The notes under the pieces are model-generated. The model saw only the letters and a program-made list of their open reading frames with translations, made no database searches and was not told the DNA's origin. From the NCBI RefSeq assembly GCF_003386235.1, contig NZ_QRDZ01000015.1:124001-188000 (forward strand): a stretch of 64,000 nucleotides of DNA, in the 5' to 3' direction. The position numbers were made by a program, and so were the translations under genes. How positions within the stretch are numbered: the first letter of the stretch is position 1; the number at the start of each line of letters is the position of its first letter. This document shows, one piece after another, positions 33,869 through 42,288 of the stretch. This stretch comes from Cohnella phaseoli (lineage in GTDB: Bacteria; Bacillota; Bacilli; Paenibacillales; Paenibacillaceae).

Positions 33869-34741
33869 TTGGCGATCAGCAGCGGGAAAAGCCATTCTCG
33901 CATTCGCAAACCGAAATTCGCGGGTAAAGGACGTAAACGGCCGATTCGACGCCGGGTTTCCGTGCAGGAGCAATCCAGGAAAATTAATCGCCCGTCCGGA
34001 GATTCTTGGCAGTCGCCGCGCGTCTCCGTGATCGTGCCGGTCATGAATGAGAGGAGGACGCTGCGCAAGGTCATACGGGAAGCCTTTCGGGTTCATCCGC
34101 ATACGGAAGTGATCGTCGTTGTCAACGGCTCGACCGACGGTTCTCTGGATATTGCCAGAAGAAGCGGGGCCAAGGTAATCGTCTATGATCGGCCGCTCGG
34201 TCACGATATCGGCAGATCGATCGGAGCAAGAGAAGCGGTAGGGGATATTCTATTGTTCATCGATGCGGATATGCTGATTCCTGCCCCAAAGCTCAAAGTC
34301 TTCGTCGACTCGGTAGAGCGGGGAATTGACGTAGCGCTTAACGATTATTCCGGCCCGGTTGATCTTCCTGTCGTACACGGCGTCGTTCTGGCCAAACATG
34401 CTTTGAACACGCTGCTTGGACGGCCGGATTTGGCCGGGGCTTCGATGACGGCCATTCCTCATGCGATCAGTCGTCGGGCTTTGACGACGATCGGCTGTTC
34501 GCCGCTATCCGTTCCGCCGCTGGCGCATGCGATGGCGATTAGGCAGGGATTAAACGTGGTGCGAGTCGCCCCGATTAATGTAGGAAAACTCAATCCGGTG
34601 AGGTTGAAAAGGGAACGCAAAAACTCTCTGGAGCCGCTGATCGTTGGCGACCACCTGGAGGCGATCCATTGGTGGCTCAGGCATACGGACTTCAGAGGCG
34701 GCTACGAAGACGGTTTTCGCCAAAGAGGGATGGTGAGATAG
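33869..34741 (+). CDS. GT2-type glycosyltransferase with basic N-terminal head
   Basis: About 290 residues. After a Lys/Arg-rich head of roughly 40 residues comes a GT-A fold: VSVIVPVMNERRTLRKVIREA, VVVNGSTDGS (nucleotide binding), then LLFIDADML with the DxD-type Asp-Ala-Asp that holds the metal and sugar nucleotide. It lacks membrane helices. A TTG at 33869 is proposed because GAGGGGG lies eight bases upstream; an ATG at 33827 is possible but lacks a ribosome site. It is first of a six-gene run to 39854. Its C-terminal half is paralogous to the next gene. Confidence 0.82.
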   Translation: MAISSGKSHSRIRKPKFAGKGRKRPIRRRVSVQEQSRKINRPSGDSWQSPRVSVIVPVMNERRTLRKVIREAFRVHPHTEVIVVVNGSTDGSLDIARRSGAKVIVYDRPLGHDIGRSIGAREAVGDILLFIDADMLIPAPKLKVFVDSVERGIDVALNDYSGPVDLPVVHGVVLAKHALNTLLGRPDLAGASMTAIPHAISRRALTTIGCSPLSVPPLAHAMAIRQGLNVVRVAPINVGKLNPVRLKRERKNSLEPLIVGDHLEAIHWWLRHTDFRGGYEDGFRQRGMVR

Positions 34742-34745
34742 CGAG

Positions 34746-35849
34746 ATGAAGAAGCAACTCAGCTTAACCAGACATGCCGCCCGGTCTCGCGTTCGGCGCA
34801 GGCCGATCCGCTCGTCTTCTCCCCACAGCAGGAAGCTTCCCCGAAAAGCCGGCGCCGCAAAACGAAAGAGACCAATGAAGCGCTCCGGACCCTATTCCGA
34901 TTTTGTAGCAGGAGCAAGCGCCGGATCGGCATGGCGAGGAAGCCATTCTGGAACGCCAGACCTGCTACGAGAAGCGATTAGCGAGAGCTGGCAACGGAGA
35001 TTTCGGGAAACCTGCGGTAAAGGCCAGGTGGAATGGCGGCAAACGCTGCAGCGGGGAAAACAGTATGCAGCAGGGTTTATGCAGGGAGCGGGAATGAGCG
35101 TCGCCCTATGTCCGATTCCCCTTCAGACGAAAGCGTCGGCTGTCGTGTGCGCGGGAGAGGACGAGAATGCTCTCGTTCAGACGTTATCTCAATTAGAGCT
35201 TCTGCCGCTGCACGAAATCGTAGTCGTTGCAGGGCAGCCGACAGAGCGTCTTTTCTCTCAGGCCAGAGGATTAGGCAATGCGATTGTCGTCAGTTTGCCG
35301 GATCGGGTAGATCCCGACATCGGACGGGCTCTGGGCGTTAAACTAACCGGAGCGGACACAGTGCTGTTCGTCGATGGAGCGAATGTCGTCGGAGCCGAGC
35401 AGCTCGCGCGATTCCTATGGGAATGCGACGGGAAGCTGGACGTCGTTCTGAACGATCTCGGCGCGAGGATGAGGACGTTTCGCCATCGCAAAGGGGTTGA
35501 GCGGCTGCAGGAGTTTCTGAATGCAAGCTTGAAGCGAGAGGATCTGAAGATCAATTCGTTATCTGTGCTTCCTTTCGCATTATCCCGGAATGCGTTGGAT
35601 ACACTTGGCGCCGGCGCGTTGTCCGTACCGGTAAAGGCGCATGCACAAGCGATACTGAAAGGTCTGAAATTCGGAACGGGAGGATTCGTCGGAGCCGGAG
35701 GGCTGCCTGGCTTTGCCGATTCCGGATGGAAGAAGGCTGCCGGAGACCATGCCGAGGCTTGGAGAGAGGCGCTCAGCGTTAGAGGGGATCGAATGCATTT
35801 CGCAGATACGATGCGCAACCGCGGTATATTGGGAGAGTGGGCGACATGA
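34746..35849 (+). CDS. Degenerate GT2 paralogue, possibly non-catalytic
   Basis: A 367-residue protein with a long Arg/Lys-rich head (to about residue 50) and a short aromatic-x-x-Gly stretch (YAAGFMQG). The remainder parallels the preceding glycosyltransferase: DIGRALGVKLTGADTVLFVDGAN aligns with DIGRSIGAREAVGDILLFIDADM, VVLNDLGA with VALNDYSG, and LSVPVKAHAQAILKGL with LSVPPLAHAMAIRQGL. The DAD metal motif has become DGA and NGST has become AGQP, so catalysis is doubtful and a structural or regulatory role is possible. It begins four bases after the upstream stop and overlaps the next gene by four. Confidence 0.75.
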   Translation: MKKQLSLTRHAARSRVRRRPIRSSSPHSRKLPRKAGAAKRKRPMKRSGPYSDFVAGASAGSAWRGSHSGTPDLLREAISESWQRRFRETCGKGQVEWRQTLQRGKQYAAGFMQGAGMSVALCPIPLQTKASAVVCAGEDENALVQTLSQLELLPLHEIVVVAGQPTERLFSQARGLGNAIVVSLPDRVDPDIGRALGVKLTGADTVLFVDGANVVGAEQLARFLWECDGKLDVVLNDLGARMRTFRHRKGVERLQEFLNASLKREDLKINSLSVLPFALSRNALDTLGAGALSVPVKAHAQAILKGLKFGTGGFVGAGGLPGFADSGWKKAAGDHAEAWREALSVRGDRMHFADTMRNRGILGEWAT

Positions 35850-36583
35850 CCATAGCTTCCATTATCATTCCGACTTACAACGGCCTTGATTTGCTGCAAA
35901 GGTGCGTGCAATCGATTCGCCGGTACACCGAGCAAGCGCATGAAATCATCGTCGTAGATAACGGCTCACGGGACGAAACGGCGGCCTGGTGCTTGAGAGA
36001 AAGGATAACGCTCGTTTCCCTGCCGCGTAACGAAGGGTTTCCCGTCGCCTGCAACAAAGGGATGCGTTTTGCTTCCGGGGATACGATCGTTCTGCTGAAC
36101 AACGATACGGTCGTCACGTCGAATTGGCTTCACAACCTGTCCACGGCACTGCTCAGTTCCCCGGACGTCGGTCTTGTCGGCCCGGTGACAAACTATGCCA
36201 GCGGCTCGCAGCAGGTCCACTATCCGTTCGAGGATTTGGAGGAGTTTCAAAGAATCGCAGAAGCCGTAAATTTACCGGATCCGGCAAAATGGAAGCGAGT
36301 CGAACGGATCGTCGGCTTGTGCTTCGTTTTCCGCAGGGAGCTGATGGAGAAAATCGGCATGCTGGACGAAAGATTTTCGCCGGGACACTATGAGGATGAT
36401 GATTATTGCTTAAGAGCAAGACTTCACGGATTCGGACTGCTGGTCTGCCACGACGCTTTGATCTATCACGAGGGAAGCGCCAGCTTTAAGAGAGAAGGCT
36501 CCCAGGAGCAGGCTCATCTTGTCGAAAGGAACTATCGATTGTTTATGGATAAATGGCAGCTTGATCCTCGGGCTTTTGTCTAG
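35846..36583 (+). CDS. GT2 glycosyltransferase
   Basis: A 245-residue GT-A enzyme of the rhamnosyltransferase-like GT2 branch. IIIPTYNGLDLLQRCVQSI, VVDNGSRDETAAW, LLNNDTVV (metal site) and GHYEDDDYCLRARLHG (the ED catalytic base region) are all present. It has no basic head, unlike neighbours. The ATG at 35846 overlaps the upstream stop (ATGA), with GGGAGAG before it. Acceptor and donor are unknown. It closely resembles the central domain of the 38472 and 58649 proteins. Confidence 0.88.
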   Translation: MTIASIIIPTYNGLDLLQRCVQSIRRYTEQAHEIIVVDNGSRDETAAWCLRERITLVSLPRNEGFPVACNKGMRFASGDTIVLLNNDTVVTSNWLHNLSTALLSSPDVGLVGPVTNYASGSQQVHYPFEDLEEFQRIAEAVNLPDPAKWKRVERIVGLCFVFRRELMEKIGMLDERFSPGHYEDDDYCLRARLHGFGLLVCHDALIYHEGSASFKREGSQEQAHLVERNYRLFMDKWQLDPRAFV

Positions 36584-36627
36584 AAAAACGGGCTTTCCAG
36601 GCTCATTAACATGAGGAGGTATCGCTG

Positions 36628-37353
36628 TTGAAGGCTGTCATATTGGCGGGCGGCACGGGAACTCGTCTGAAGCCGCTCACCTATTGGACGAATAAGCATC
36701 TGCTCCCTATCGGAACGTACCCGATGATCTGCCACGGCGTTACTAAGCTCAGAGAGGCCGGTATTCGAGATATCGTGCTTGTGACCAATCGGGGCTCTCT
36801 CGGCAGCTTTGCGGACATTTTGGGTAGCGGGAAGGATTGGGGCGTATCGATCGTGTACAGGGTCCAGGAGGAGGCCGGAGGGATCGCGCAGGCTTTGGAG
36901 CTTGCCCGTCCGGTGATGAAGGGAAAGGATAAATTCGTCGTGCTGCTAGGAGACAATTTGTTTGAGGAAAGTCTGAAGCCTTATTGCGAGCAATATGCCA
37001 AACAATCCGAAGGAGCCATGGTGCTGCTGAAAAAAGTAGCCGATCCGCACAGATACGGAGTCCCGCTGCTGGATGAGAAGAGCGGACGGATTGTGACGAT
37101 CGAGGAAAAGCCGGAGCAGCCGAAGTCGGATTATTGCGTGACCGGCCTTTATTTTTACGATACGCAAGTGTTCGAAATGATTGACGGAGTTAAGCCCTCC
37201 CGCAGGGGAGAACTGGAAATCACAGACGTCAACAATGCTTACGCCTTATCCGGCAAGTTGACCTATCGCGAATTGACCGGCTGGTGGACGGATGCGGGTA
37301 CGTTCGAGTCTTTGGAAGAAGCGGGAAGGAGATTGAAGGGGGCGATCACATGA
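36628..37353 (+). CDS. Sugar-phosphate nucleotidyltransferase (RmlA-like)
   Basis: A 241-residue nucleotidyltransferase. AGGTGTRLKPLTYWTNKHLLPIGTYPMI is the glucose-1-phosphate thymidylyltransferase signature, followed by VVLLGDNLF (metal Asp), VTIEEKPEQPKSDYCVTGLYFYD and WWTDAGTFESL. It makes a dTDP- or UDP-sugar from a sugar 1-phosphate. The start is a TTG with GAGGAGG upstream. It overlaps the following gene by four bases. No complete rmlBCD set accompanies it, though 62068 encodes a related epimerase/dehydratase, so the final sugar is uncertain. Confidence 0.88.
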   Translation: MKAVILAGGTGTRLKPLTYWTNKHLLPIGTYPMICHGVTKLREAGIRDIVLVTNRGSLGSFADILGSGKDWGVSIVYRVQEEAGGIAQALELARPVMKGKDKFVVLLGDNLFEESLKPYCEQYAKQSEGAMVLLKKVADPHRYGVPLLDEKSGRIVTIEEKPEQPKSDYCVTGLYFYDTQVFEMIDGVKPSRRGELEITDVNNAYALSGKLTYRELTGWWTDAGTFESLEEAGRRLKGAIT

Positions 37354-38453
37354 TGCAGTCAAGCTTGCGCAAGCCGGCGGTCGCCTCTGCCGCTCCCAGA
37401 GTGGAGAAACCGCAATCTCCGGCCAAGACAAGCGCCAAGCCAAAGCCCGCTAAACCAGTCGCCAGAGCGAAGCAGGGGAAGCTCCCGCTGAAGAAAAAAG
37501 TGCGTAAGCTTGCCCTGGGGAAAGGGAAAGCCCACTCGCGCCGAAGACGGGTCGGCAGCAAACGCAGAACTCCCATCGTGTCCAAACCTCAGCTTGAGCA
37601 AGGGGACGAATCGTTCCGGGAGCGGCAGCGCAGCTACGAGCAAGGATATCAGGAAGGGTTGATCGAGGGCGGGGAGCGCATGCTGGAGGAGCACTTGCCG
37701 CCGGATATGATTATCCCGGATATCACGGCAAGGGAGGCCGTCTCCGCCGGAGTCGAATCGCTAAAAAAAAGAGGCATTCCTTTGCTGAACAGCGCTACGG
37801 TCTACGACGAATTGGCAGCGGCTCTTAACGAGAGGCGATCCTACGCCTTCATTCGTCTGGGAGACGGAGAATTGCTGACATTGGCCCAAGAGAAGGTACT
37901 TTCTCTTGAGGAGGTCCGGCGCGAAGGAGATTTTCTTCCCTATGCGGGCGTAACGATCCCGAACCTGGCGGCTCGCGATGAGCTGGCGGAATGCATTAAG
38001 GTGGCTACGTTAATCGGGGTGCCGATGTCTCGTCATCCCCATTTTCAGCCACTTCTGTTCGCCACTCTTCGCGCCCATGGCATCGATTATAGACAGCTTC
38101 GCTTTACGACATCCACGATGAACTATTTGATGGAGGAGCAGGGGCTGCTGCTCCGGTTGTTCCAAGGACGCAAACTATTGATCATCGGGAATGTGGCGCT
38201 GCAGCTCCGGGAGGCGCTGCTTGAGAAGGGAATGGAAGTGGTCGGGGCGGTTACTCCGGTTAACGGCTACGCGGACGTTCCCAGAGTTGTGGCTGAAGCG
38301 ATGCAATACGACTACGACATCGCTCTGGTAGCCGCGGGAATAGCGGCGATTCCGATAACGGTTCATTTGGCCGGAATGGGGGGCAAGGTGACGTTCGATT
38401 TCGGTCATCTGGCCGATCGAATGGCCGGTCTTGCTCAGCCTGAAAGGCAATAG
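37350..38453 (+). CDS. GT-D fold glycosyltransferase with basic head and YxxG repeat
   Basis: A 367-residue protein. Residues 1-80 are Lys/Arg/Pro/Ala-rich. They lead into the tetrapeptide run YEQG-YQEG-LIEG. The catalytic domain has FIRLGDGELLTLA, the RxGDGE signature of the GT-D fold (DUF1792 type) where Asp-x-Glu binds the metal. GT-D enzymes in streptococci extend O-glycans on serine-rich repeat adhesins, a suggestive parallel given the Ser/Thr-rich giant protein upstream. ATGA overlap with the nucleotidyltransferase. Confidence 0.78.
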   Translation: MMQSSLRKPAVASAAPRVEKPQSPAKTSAKPKPAKPVARAKQGKLPLKKKVRKLALGKGKAHSRRRRVGSKRRTPIVSKPQLEQGDESFRERQRSYEQGYQEGLIEGGERMLEEHLPPDMIIPDITAREAVSAGVESLKKRGIPLLNSATVYDELAAALNERRSYAFIRLGDGELLTLAQEKVLSLEEVRREGDFLPYAGVTIPNLAARDELAECIKVATLIGVPMSRHPHFQPLLFATLRAHGIDYRQLRFTTSTMNYLMEEQGLLLRLFQGRKLLIIGNVALQLREALLEKGMEVVGAVTPVNGYADVPRVVAEAMQYDYDIALVAAGIAAIPITVHLAGMGGKVTFDFGHLADRMAGLAQPERQ

Positions 38454-38471
38454 GAGCATGGAGGCGAGAAA

Positions 38472-39854
38472 ATGGCTGCGACAAAGACAAGGGTCAAGCG
38501 GGCAAAACGGCGCAGGTTTTCCCGCACCGGATCAAGGGCGGTCGGCGGACGGCTCCGCCGGCAGCGCGAAGCCCGGCAAACCCGCTACCAAGAGGGATTC
38601 GGGGACGGCTACCGCGAGGGCGTACAGTCCGGCTTGCAAAGCTACCCGATTTTATTCGAAGGAACGAGCATCGTTATTCCCACCTATAATCAATTAAACA
38701 TGATTAGAATGTGCATTGAGAGCATTTTCGACAATACGGATCTGCCTTATGAAATTATTGTCGTAGATAATGCGTCGACCGACGGGACGGCGGATTACTT
38801 GCGGAATTTGGGCGGGCAGGTTCGGTTCCGGGCGTTGGACAAAAATCTCGGTTTTGCCGGAGCGATCAACATCGGGATGATGATGGCGAAAGGCAGTACG
38901 ATCGTGCTGCTGAATAACGATACGCTGGTAACGGAAAATTGGCTCGATAACTTAATGGCGTGCCTCAACAGCGATGAAACGATAGGGATGGTCGGCCCTA
39001 TGACGAACTATATCAGCGGCCAGCAGAAGATCGACGTTCCTTATACGGATATAGCCGATATGCCCGCTTTCGCCAGAGAATACAACCGTTCGGATCCGTC
39101 CCGGTGGCTCAGAACCGATCGACTGACGGGGTTCTGTTTGCTGTTTAGGCGCGAGCTGTTCGAAGGGATCGGCTATTTCGACGAAGGCTTTGAGATCGGC
39201 AATTTCGAAGATGACGATTACAATATTCGCGTTCGATTGTCGGGAAAAAGTCTGGTCATGGCCCAGGACACGTTTATTCATCATTTCGGCAGCGTCAGCA
39301 TGAAGGCGCTGGGAGACAGGTTCCAGGAAGTCAACGATCGCAATCAGCAATATTTCATGGATAAATGGCACGACCCTTACGAATGGATCCAGCAAGTTCG
39401 CAGACAGCCTGTTTGGACTCAGGGGGCCGCGCATCATTCGGGCGCTTTTTACCCCGAAAGAATTGTGGTGCAAGGCGTTGGCGCGAACTACTACTGGGTG
39501 GAAAAGGGGCAGAGACGGCTTGTGGAGGGCTCGATTACTTTTCCCGCCGTTAGACTGTCGCAGATCGATCTGAAGCGCTGGCCGCTGGGCGATCCGATCC
39601 CCGTTCAGGAAGTGGAAGCGCGATGGCGCGGTTTGGACGGAGCTTCCGGCTGGGAATCCGGCGTCGCGCAGTTGGAGGATGGAACGCTGTTTTATGCGGA
39701 GAACGGCAAAGCCCGGAAAATCGTCAGCGCTTCAGTGATGAGATACTGGCAACTGCATCTCAAACCGTCGCGAACGATCACATTGGTCCAATTGTCGGAA
39801 GCGGAGGAAGGGCTGCCGATTATTGCCCCTCCCATGCTTAAGCAAGTGCTGTAA
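38472..39854 (+). CDS. GT2 glycosyltransferase with basic head, YxxG repeat and two C-terminal modules
   Basis: A 460-residue multidomain protein. Residues 1-38 are Arg/Lys-rich. Residues 39-54 read YQEG-FGDG-YREG-VQSG. The GT-A domain (about 65-300) has SIVIPTYNQLNMIR, VVDNASTDGT, LLNNDTLV and FEIGNFEDDDYNIRVRL. The C-terminal part holds two copies of a beta-type module (NYYWVEKGQRRLV and TLFYAENGKARKIV starts) seen also at 52476 and 58649. It is the last gene of the run starting at 33869. Predicted cytoplasmic. Confidence 0.85.
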   Translation: MAATKTRVKRAKRRRFSRTGSRAVGGRLRRQREARQTRYQEGFGDGYREGVQSGLQSYPILFEGTSIVIPTYNQLNMIRMCIESIFDNTDLPYEIIVVDNASTDGTADYLRNLGGQVRFRALDKNLGFAGAINIGMMMAKGSTIVLLNNDTLVTENWLDNLMACLNSDETIGMVGPMTNYISGQQKIDVPYTDIADMPAFAREYNRSDPSRWLRTDRLTGFCLLFRRELFEGIGYFDEGFEIGNFEDDDYNIRVRLSGKSLVMAQDTFIHHFGSVSMKALGDRFQEVNDRNQQYFMDKWHDPYEWIQQVRRQPVWTQGAAHHSGAFYPERIVVQGVGANYYWVEKGQRRLVEGSITFPAVRLSQIDLKRWPLGDPIPVQEVEARWRGLDGASGWESGVAQLEDGTLFYAENGKARKIVSASVMRYWQLHLKPSRTITLVQLSEAEEGLPIIAPPMLKQVL

Positions 39855-40089
39855 GGGGGACGGACGAGAATGCCCGGTGCCCCGCACGATGCGAATCGGC
39901 CAGGCTTATTGTCTGCTGTCTTTATGGGCGGACGATGGGCCTTTTTGGCGTTTCGCGGGGCGCAGAGGCGCGCCAATGTAGGCTTTTGCTCCTGTGGCAA
40001 GCGCTGATTGGCGGCATATGCTGTAGAGAACTGGACGTATGCGGCTGGTTGCGCGAGAATGCATTTTGCCTAGGGAGGGTATGGCTGTC

Positions 40090-40380
40090 ATGCAGGAATT
40101 GTTGACTGAAATCGTCGTCCACCTCTCCAGATCCCATCAGCAAATGGCCAGAATATTGGATGCCAAAAGGCACGTAGCCGTACGGATGGCCCATCTCGTC
40201 CAAGCGCTGCCGGATGAGCATCCTCAGTTGAACGGATTAAGCGGGTTGCTGGATAGCTCGTCCAACGTAACGAAGAACGTAATTTCTTATTTGAACAGTC
40301 TTGCGGATTTGCAGGAAGCCGTCGCCGATAGTCTGACCAACGTCGTAAAGGCGATGGGAGATTCCAACGACGAGGAATAG
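40090..40380 (+). CDS. Small helical protein, paralogue 1
   Basis: A 96-residue, mostly helical protein with no recognised family. SRSHQQMARILDAKRHVAVRMAHLV shares the pattern S/M-Q-x2-(M/L)-A-x-ILE/D with the next two gene products. AGGGAGGG sits ten bases before the ATG at 40090; an ATG at 40081 would be too close to it. It is first of a four-gene set between glycosyltransferase blocks. The 235 bp before it contain no other clear feature. Confidence 0.7.
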   Translation: MQELLTEIVVHLSRSHQQMARILDAKRHVAVRMAHLVQALPDEHPQLNGLSGLLDSSSNVTKNVISYLNSLADLQEAVADSLTNVVKAMGDSNDEE

Positions 40381-40409
40381 CAGCGCGCGGTGAAAGGAGG
40401 GGAGATGAA

Positions 40410-40745
40410 ATGAATCGGGAGGAAGCTTATCATCTCACGCTCGACGCCATTGCGAAGATGCAGTGGAACGTAGCCATGATTTTGGAGGCGAAAGCCGCGG
40501 AGGCCGAAAAGGTTCGCAATTGGCTCTGCACTCATATTACTAACGATACCTACGAAGCTCATAACGACCAACTATCGACCTGTATCCAGTGGAACGAACA
40601 GAACATCGAGGTGCTGGACGGATTAACGAAGCTGTGCAACGGGTTGAGCCGCAATATGAAAGCGATCCTTAACCCGGATACGGAGGAGTCCGAAGGCATG
40701 AACTCCATGTTCGGAGGCTACGACATGGGAGAGCGCGAGAGATGA
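40410..40745 (+). CDS. Small helical protein, paralogue 2
   Basis: A 111-residue helical protein of unknown function. DAIAKMQWNVAMILEAKAAEAEKV is its copy of the shared motif. AAAGGAGGGGAG precedes the ATG. It overlaps the next gene by four bases (ATGA). The acidic C-terminus (DTEESEG, MGERER) differs from that of its paralogues. The conserved spacing of the three suggests they act together. Confidence 0.7.
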   Translation: MNREEAYHLTLDAIAKMQWNVAMILEAKAAEAEKVRNWLCTHITNDTYEAHNDQLSTCIQWNEQNIEVLDGLTKLCNGLSRNMKAILNPDTEESEGMNSMFGGYDMGERER

Positions 40746-41044
40746 ATCGGTCGGATCGGGAGTGGGAAATCAAGCTTCAGCTCATGGGCGCGATCTCTAG
40801 AAGCCAGGAAGCATTAGCGAGAATACTGGAAAATGCAGCGGATGTGACGGAGCATGTCGGCGTCTCTCCTTCGACTCTACAGGAGCATGTGCGAGTGCTG
40901 AATGGAATGCAGGGGGCGCTGCTTAGAACGGTAACCGGACAAAGCTGGCGCCCGCCCGTCGCCGGAACGCCAGCCGCTCCTTGGTTATCCGAAGCGGTGA
41001 GGTGCAAGCAAGCTAGCTCAGAGACCGGGGGTGTTCCGAATTGA
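40742..41044 (+). CDS. Small helical protein, paralogue 3
   Basis: A 100-residue protein. LMGAISRSQEALARILENAADVTEHV is the shared motif, followed by a Pro-rich, less structured tail. It overlaps both neighbours by four bases (ATGA at the start, TTGA at the end), so it is translationally coupled to paralogue 2 and to the YxxG protein. Function unknown. Confidence 0.65.
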   Translation: MNRSDREWEIKLQLMGAISRSQEALARILENAADVTEHVGVSPSTLQEHVRVLNGMQGALLRTVTGQSWRPPVAGTPAAPWLSEAVRCKQASSETGGVPN

Positions 41045-41361
41045 AAGGCAAATCGCGTTCCGCCCGCATTGGCGGAAGGAAGAAAGCCGTTGCTGGCAGA
41101 AGCGGCAAAAGGCCCTTACGCAGAGGGAAGATCAGATCGGGCAAAAGCAAGCTTCGTTCCCGTAAGGTGGTCGGCAGGCGCAGCGTTCGAAGGAATCCAG
41201 CGGGGAGAAGGCGCGTCGGAAGGGCTCGGAATGCCGGTACAGCAGGAGGAGGCTCCTCGTATCAAGCAGGCTTTAATCAAGCGTATAACGAGGGGTACAA
41301 CGTCGGTTTTGCTAAAGGCTTCGAGGACGGTCACCAGTTAGGGTATGAGCAACAGGTCTAA
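41041..41361 (+). CDS. Stand-alone basic head plus eight-unit YxxG repeat protein
   Basis: A 106-residue protein with no enzyme domain. Residues 1-66 are almost entirely Arg/Lys/Gly/Ser. Residues 74-105 are eight tetrapeptides (YQAG, FNQA, YNEG, YNVG, FAKG, FEDG, HQLG, YEQQ). This is the longest form of a module fused to glycosyltransferases at 37350, 38472, 50025 and 51175. A TTG start overlaps the previous stop (TTGA). It may act as a scaffold that gathers those enzymes through the same repeat (inference). Confidence 0.7.
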   Translation: MKGKSRSARIGGRKKAVAGRSGKRPLRRGKIRSGKSKLRSRKVVGRRSVRRNPAGRRRVGRARNAGTAGGGSSYQAGFNQAYNEGYNVGFAKGFEDGHQLGYEQQV

Positions 41362-41410
41362 TCGGAACAAGCGCTGCGGGACGAAAACTGATAATTTGGC
41401 AAATTTCGCC

Positions 41411-41440
41411 TTGACAATATTGTAGTTCATGTAATAAATT
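41411..41440 (+). promoter_or_regulatory. Sigma-A-like promoter of the SLH/PKD operon
   Basis: Perfect TTGACA (41411-41416), 18-bp spacer, TAAATT (41435-41440; four of six), in locally AT-rich DNA. Confidence 0.5.
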
Positions 41441-41468
41441 AACTAAAAACAGTATATTTTACGCGAGG

Positions 41469-41519
41469 AAGCACCACGCCGACTAGGGGAGACATCCCTT
41501 TGTTTGCTGGTGCTTTTTT
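41469..41519 (+). terminator. Hairpin with T-run in the leader: terminator or attenuator
   Basis: AAGCACCA (41469-41476) pairs with TGGTGCTT (41508-41515), T-run to 41519. An inner GGGGA-GACA-TCCC stem is also possible. It lies between the candidate promoter and the SLH gene, so it may control read-through instead of simply ending the upstream operon. No known riboswitch class was recognised. Confidence 0.6.
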
Positions 41520-41562
41520 ATCGCCATTTGGACGAATTTTCAATGGATAAGGGGGATCGGTG

Positions 41563-42288
41563 ATGAGGAAAATGGGGGCTTTGTTCGTTGGGTTGAGCGT
41601 CGCTGCGTGCGGGGTATCGGGATTAGTCGGGGCTACCGCTGCAACTGCGGAGCCGTTGTTCAAGGATATCTCCAAGCGTCATTGGGCGCGGAGTCAGATC
41701 GAACGAGCCATATCTCAGGGATATGTGGAAGGCTACCCGGACGGGACTTTTAATGCCAAAGCCTCCGTTACTCGTGCGGAGTTTACGAAAATGCTCGTGG
41801 ATGCGCTTCGTCTGCCGCATTCTCAGGGAGGGCTTCCCTGGTATCAGGGCTACATATCGTCCGCATTAGAGTTTGGGGTGCTGGACGAGACGGACTCGAC
41901 GGATTACGGCAAGCCGATTAAGCGGATTGAGATGATCCGGATGCTTTCTCGGGCGTTGGCGCTTGAGGCTCCCTATCGGGAGTATCTGGAGACCTTCGGG
42001 TCGTTCAGAAAAGACGATATGCCTTTTGCCGATCGGCTGCAGTTTCAGAATCGGGACGTGCCTAGCATCGCGCTGGCTTACGGCTCGGGCGTTGTGAACG
42101 GCTACCCGGATCAGACGATGCAGATCCACCGCACCGCTACTCGATCGGAGACGGTCGTTATGATCGAGAGCTTTTTGGAGGTTAGAACTCTTGATCCGCT
42201 AACGCGGGAGCGACTGTTAACGTTCAGTTCTAACGGCAAAACATTTGCTGCAACGAAAATCGAAGCTTTGGAGGAGGAACAGGAATGA
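41563..42288 (+). CDS. Minimal SLH-domain protein
   Basis: A 241-residue secreted protein made of a signal peptide (to about residue 27, ending ATAATA) and three SLH domains. The first is LFKDISKRHWARSQIERAIS then YVEGYPDGTFNAKASVTRAE; the third has VVNGYPDQTMQIHRTATRSE. No effector domain follows, so it may act as a wall anchor or adaptor for the large protein two genes downstream. The ATG at 41563 has AAGGGGG seven bases upstream. ATGA overlap with the next gene. Confidence 0.88.
   Translation: MRKMGALFVGLSVAACGVSGLVGATAATAEPLFKDISKRHWARSQIERAISQGYVEGYPDGTFNAKASVTRAEFTKMLVDALRLPHSQGGLPWYQGYISSALEFGVLDETDSTDYGKPIKRIEMIRMLSRALALEAPYREYLETFGSFRKDDMPFADRLQFQNRDVPSIALAYGSGVVNGYPDQTMQIHRTATRSETVVMIESFLEVRTLDPLTRERLLTFSSNGKTFAATKIEALEEEQE

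Noticed and set aside
41469..41519. Cyclic-di-GMP or other named riboswitch
   Set aside because: The hairpin lacks the conserved cores of the classes I can recall, so only a generic attenuator is suggested.
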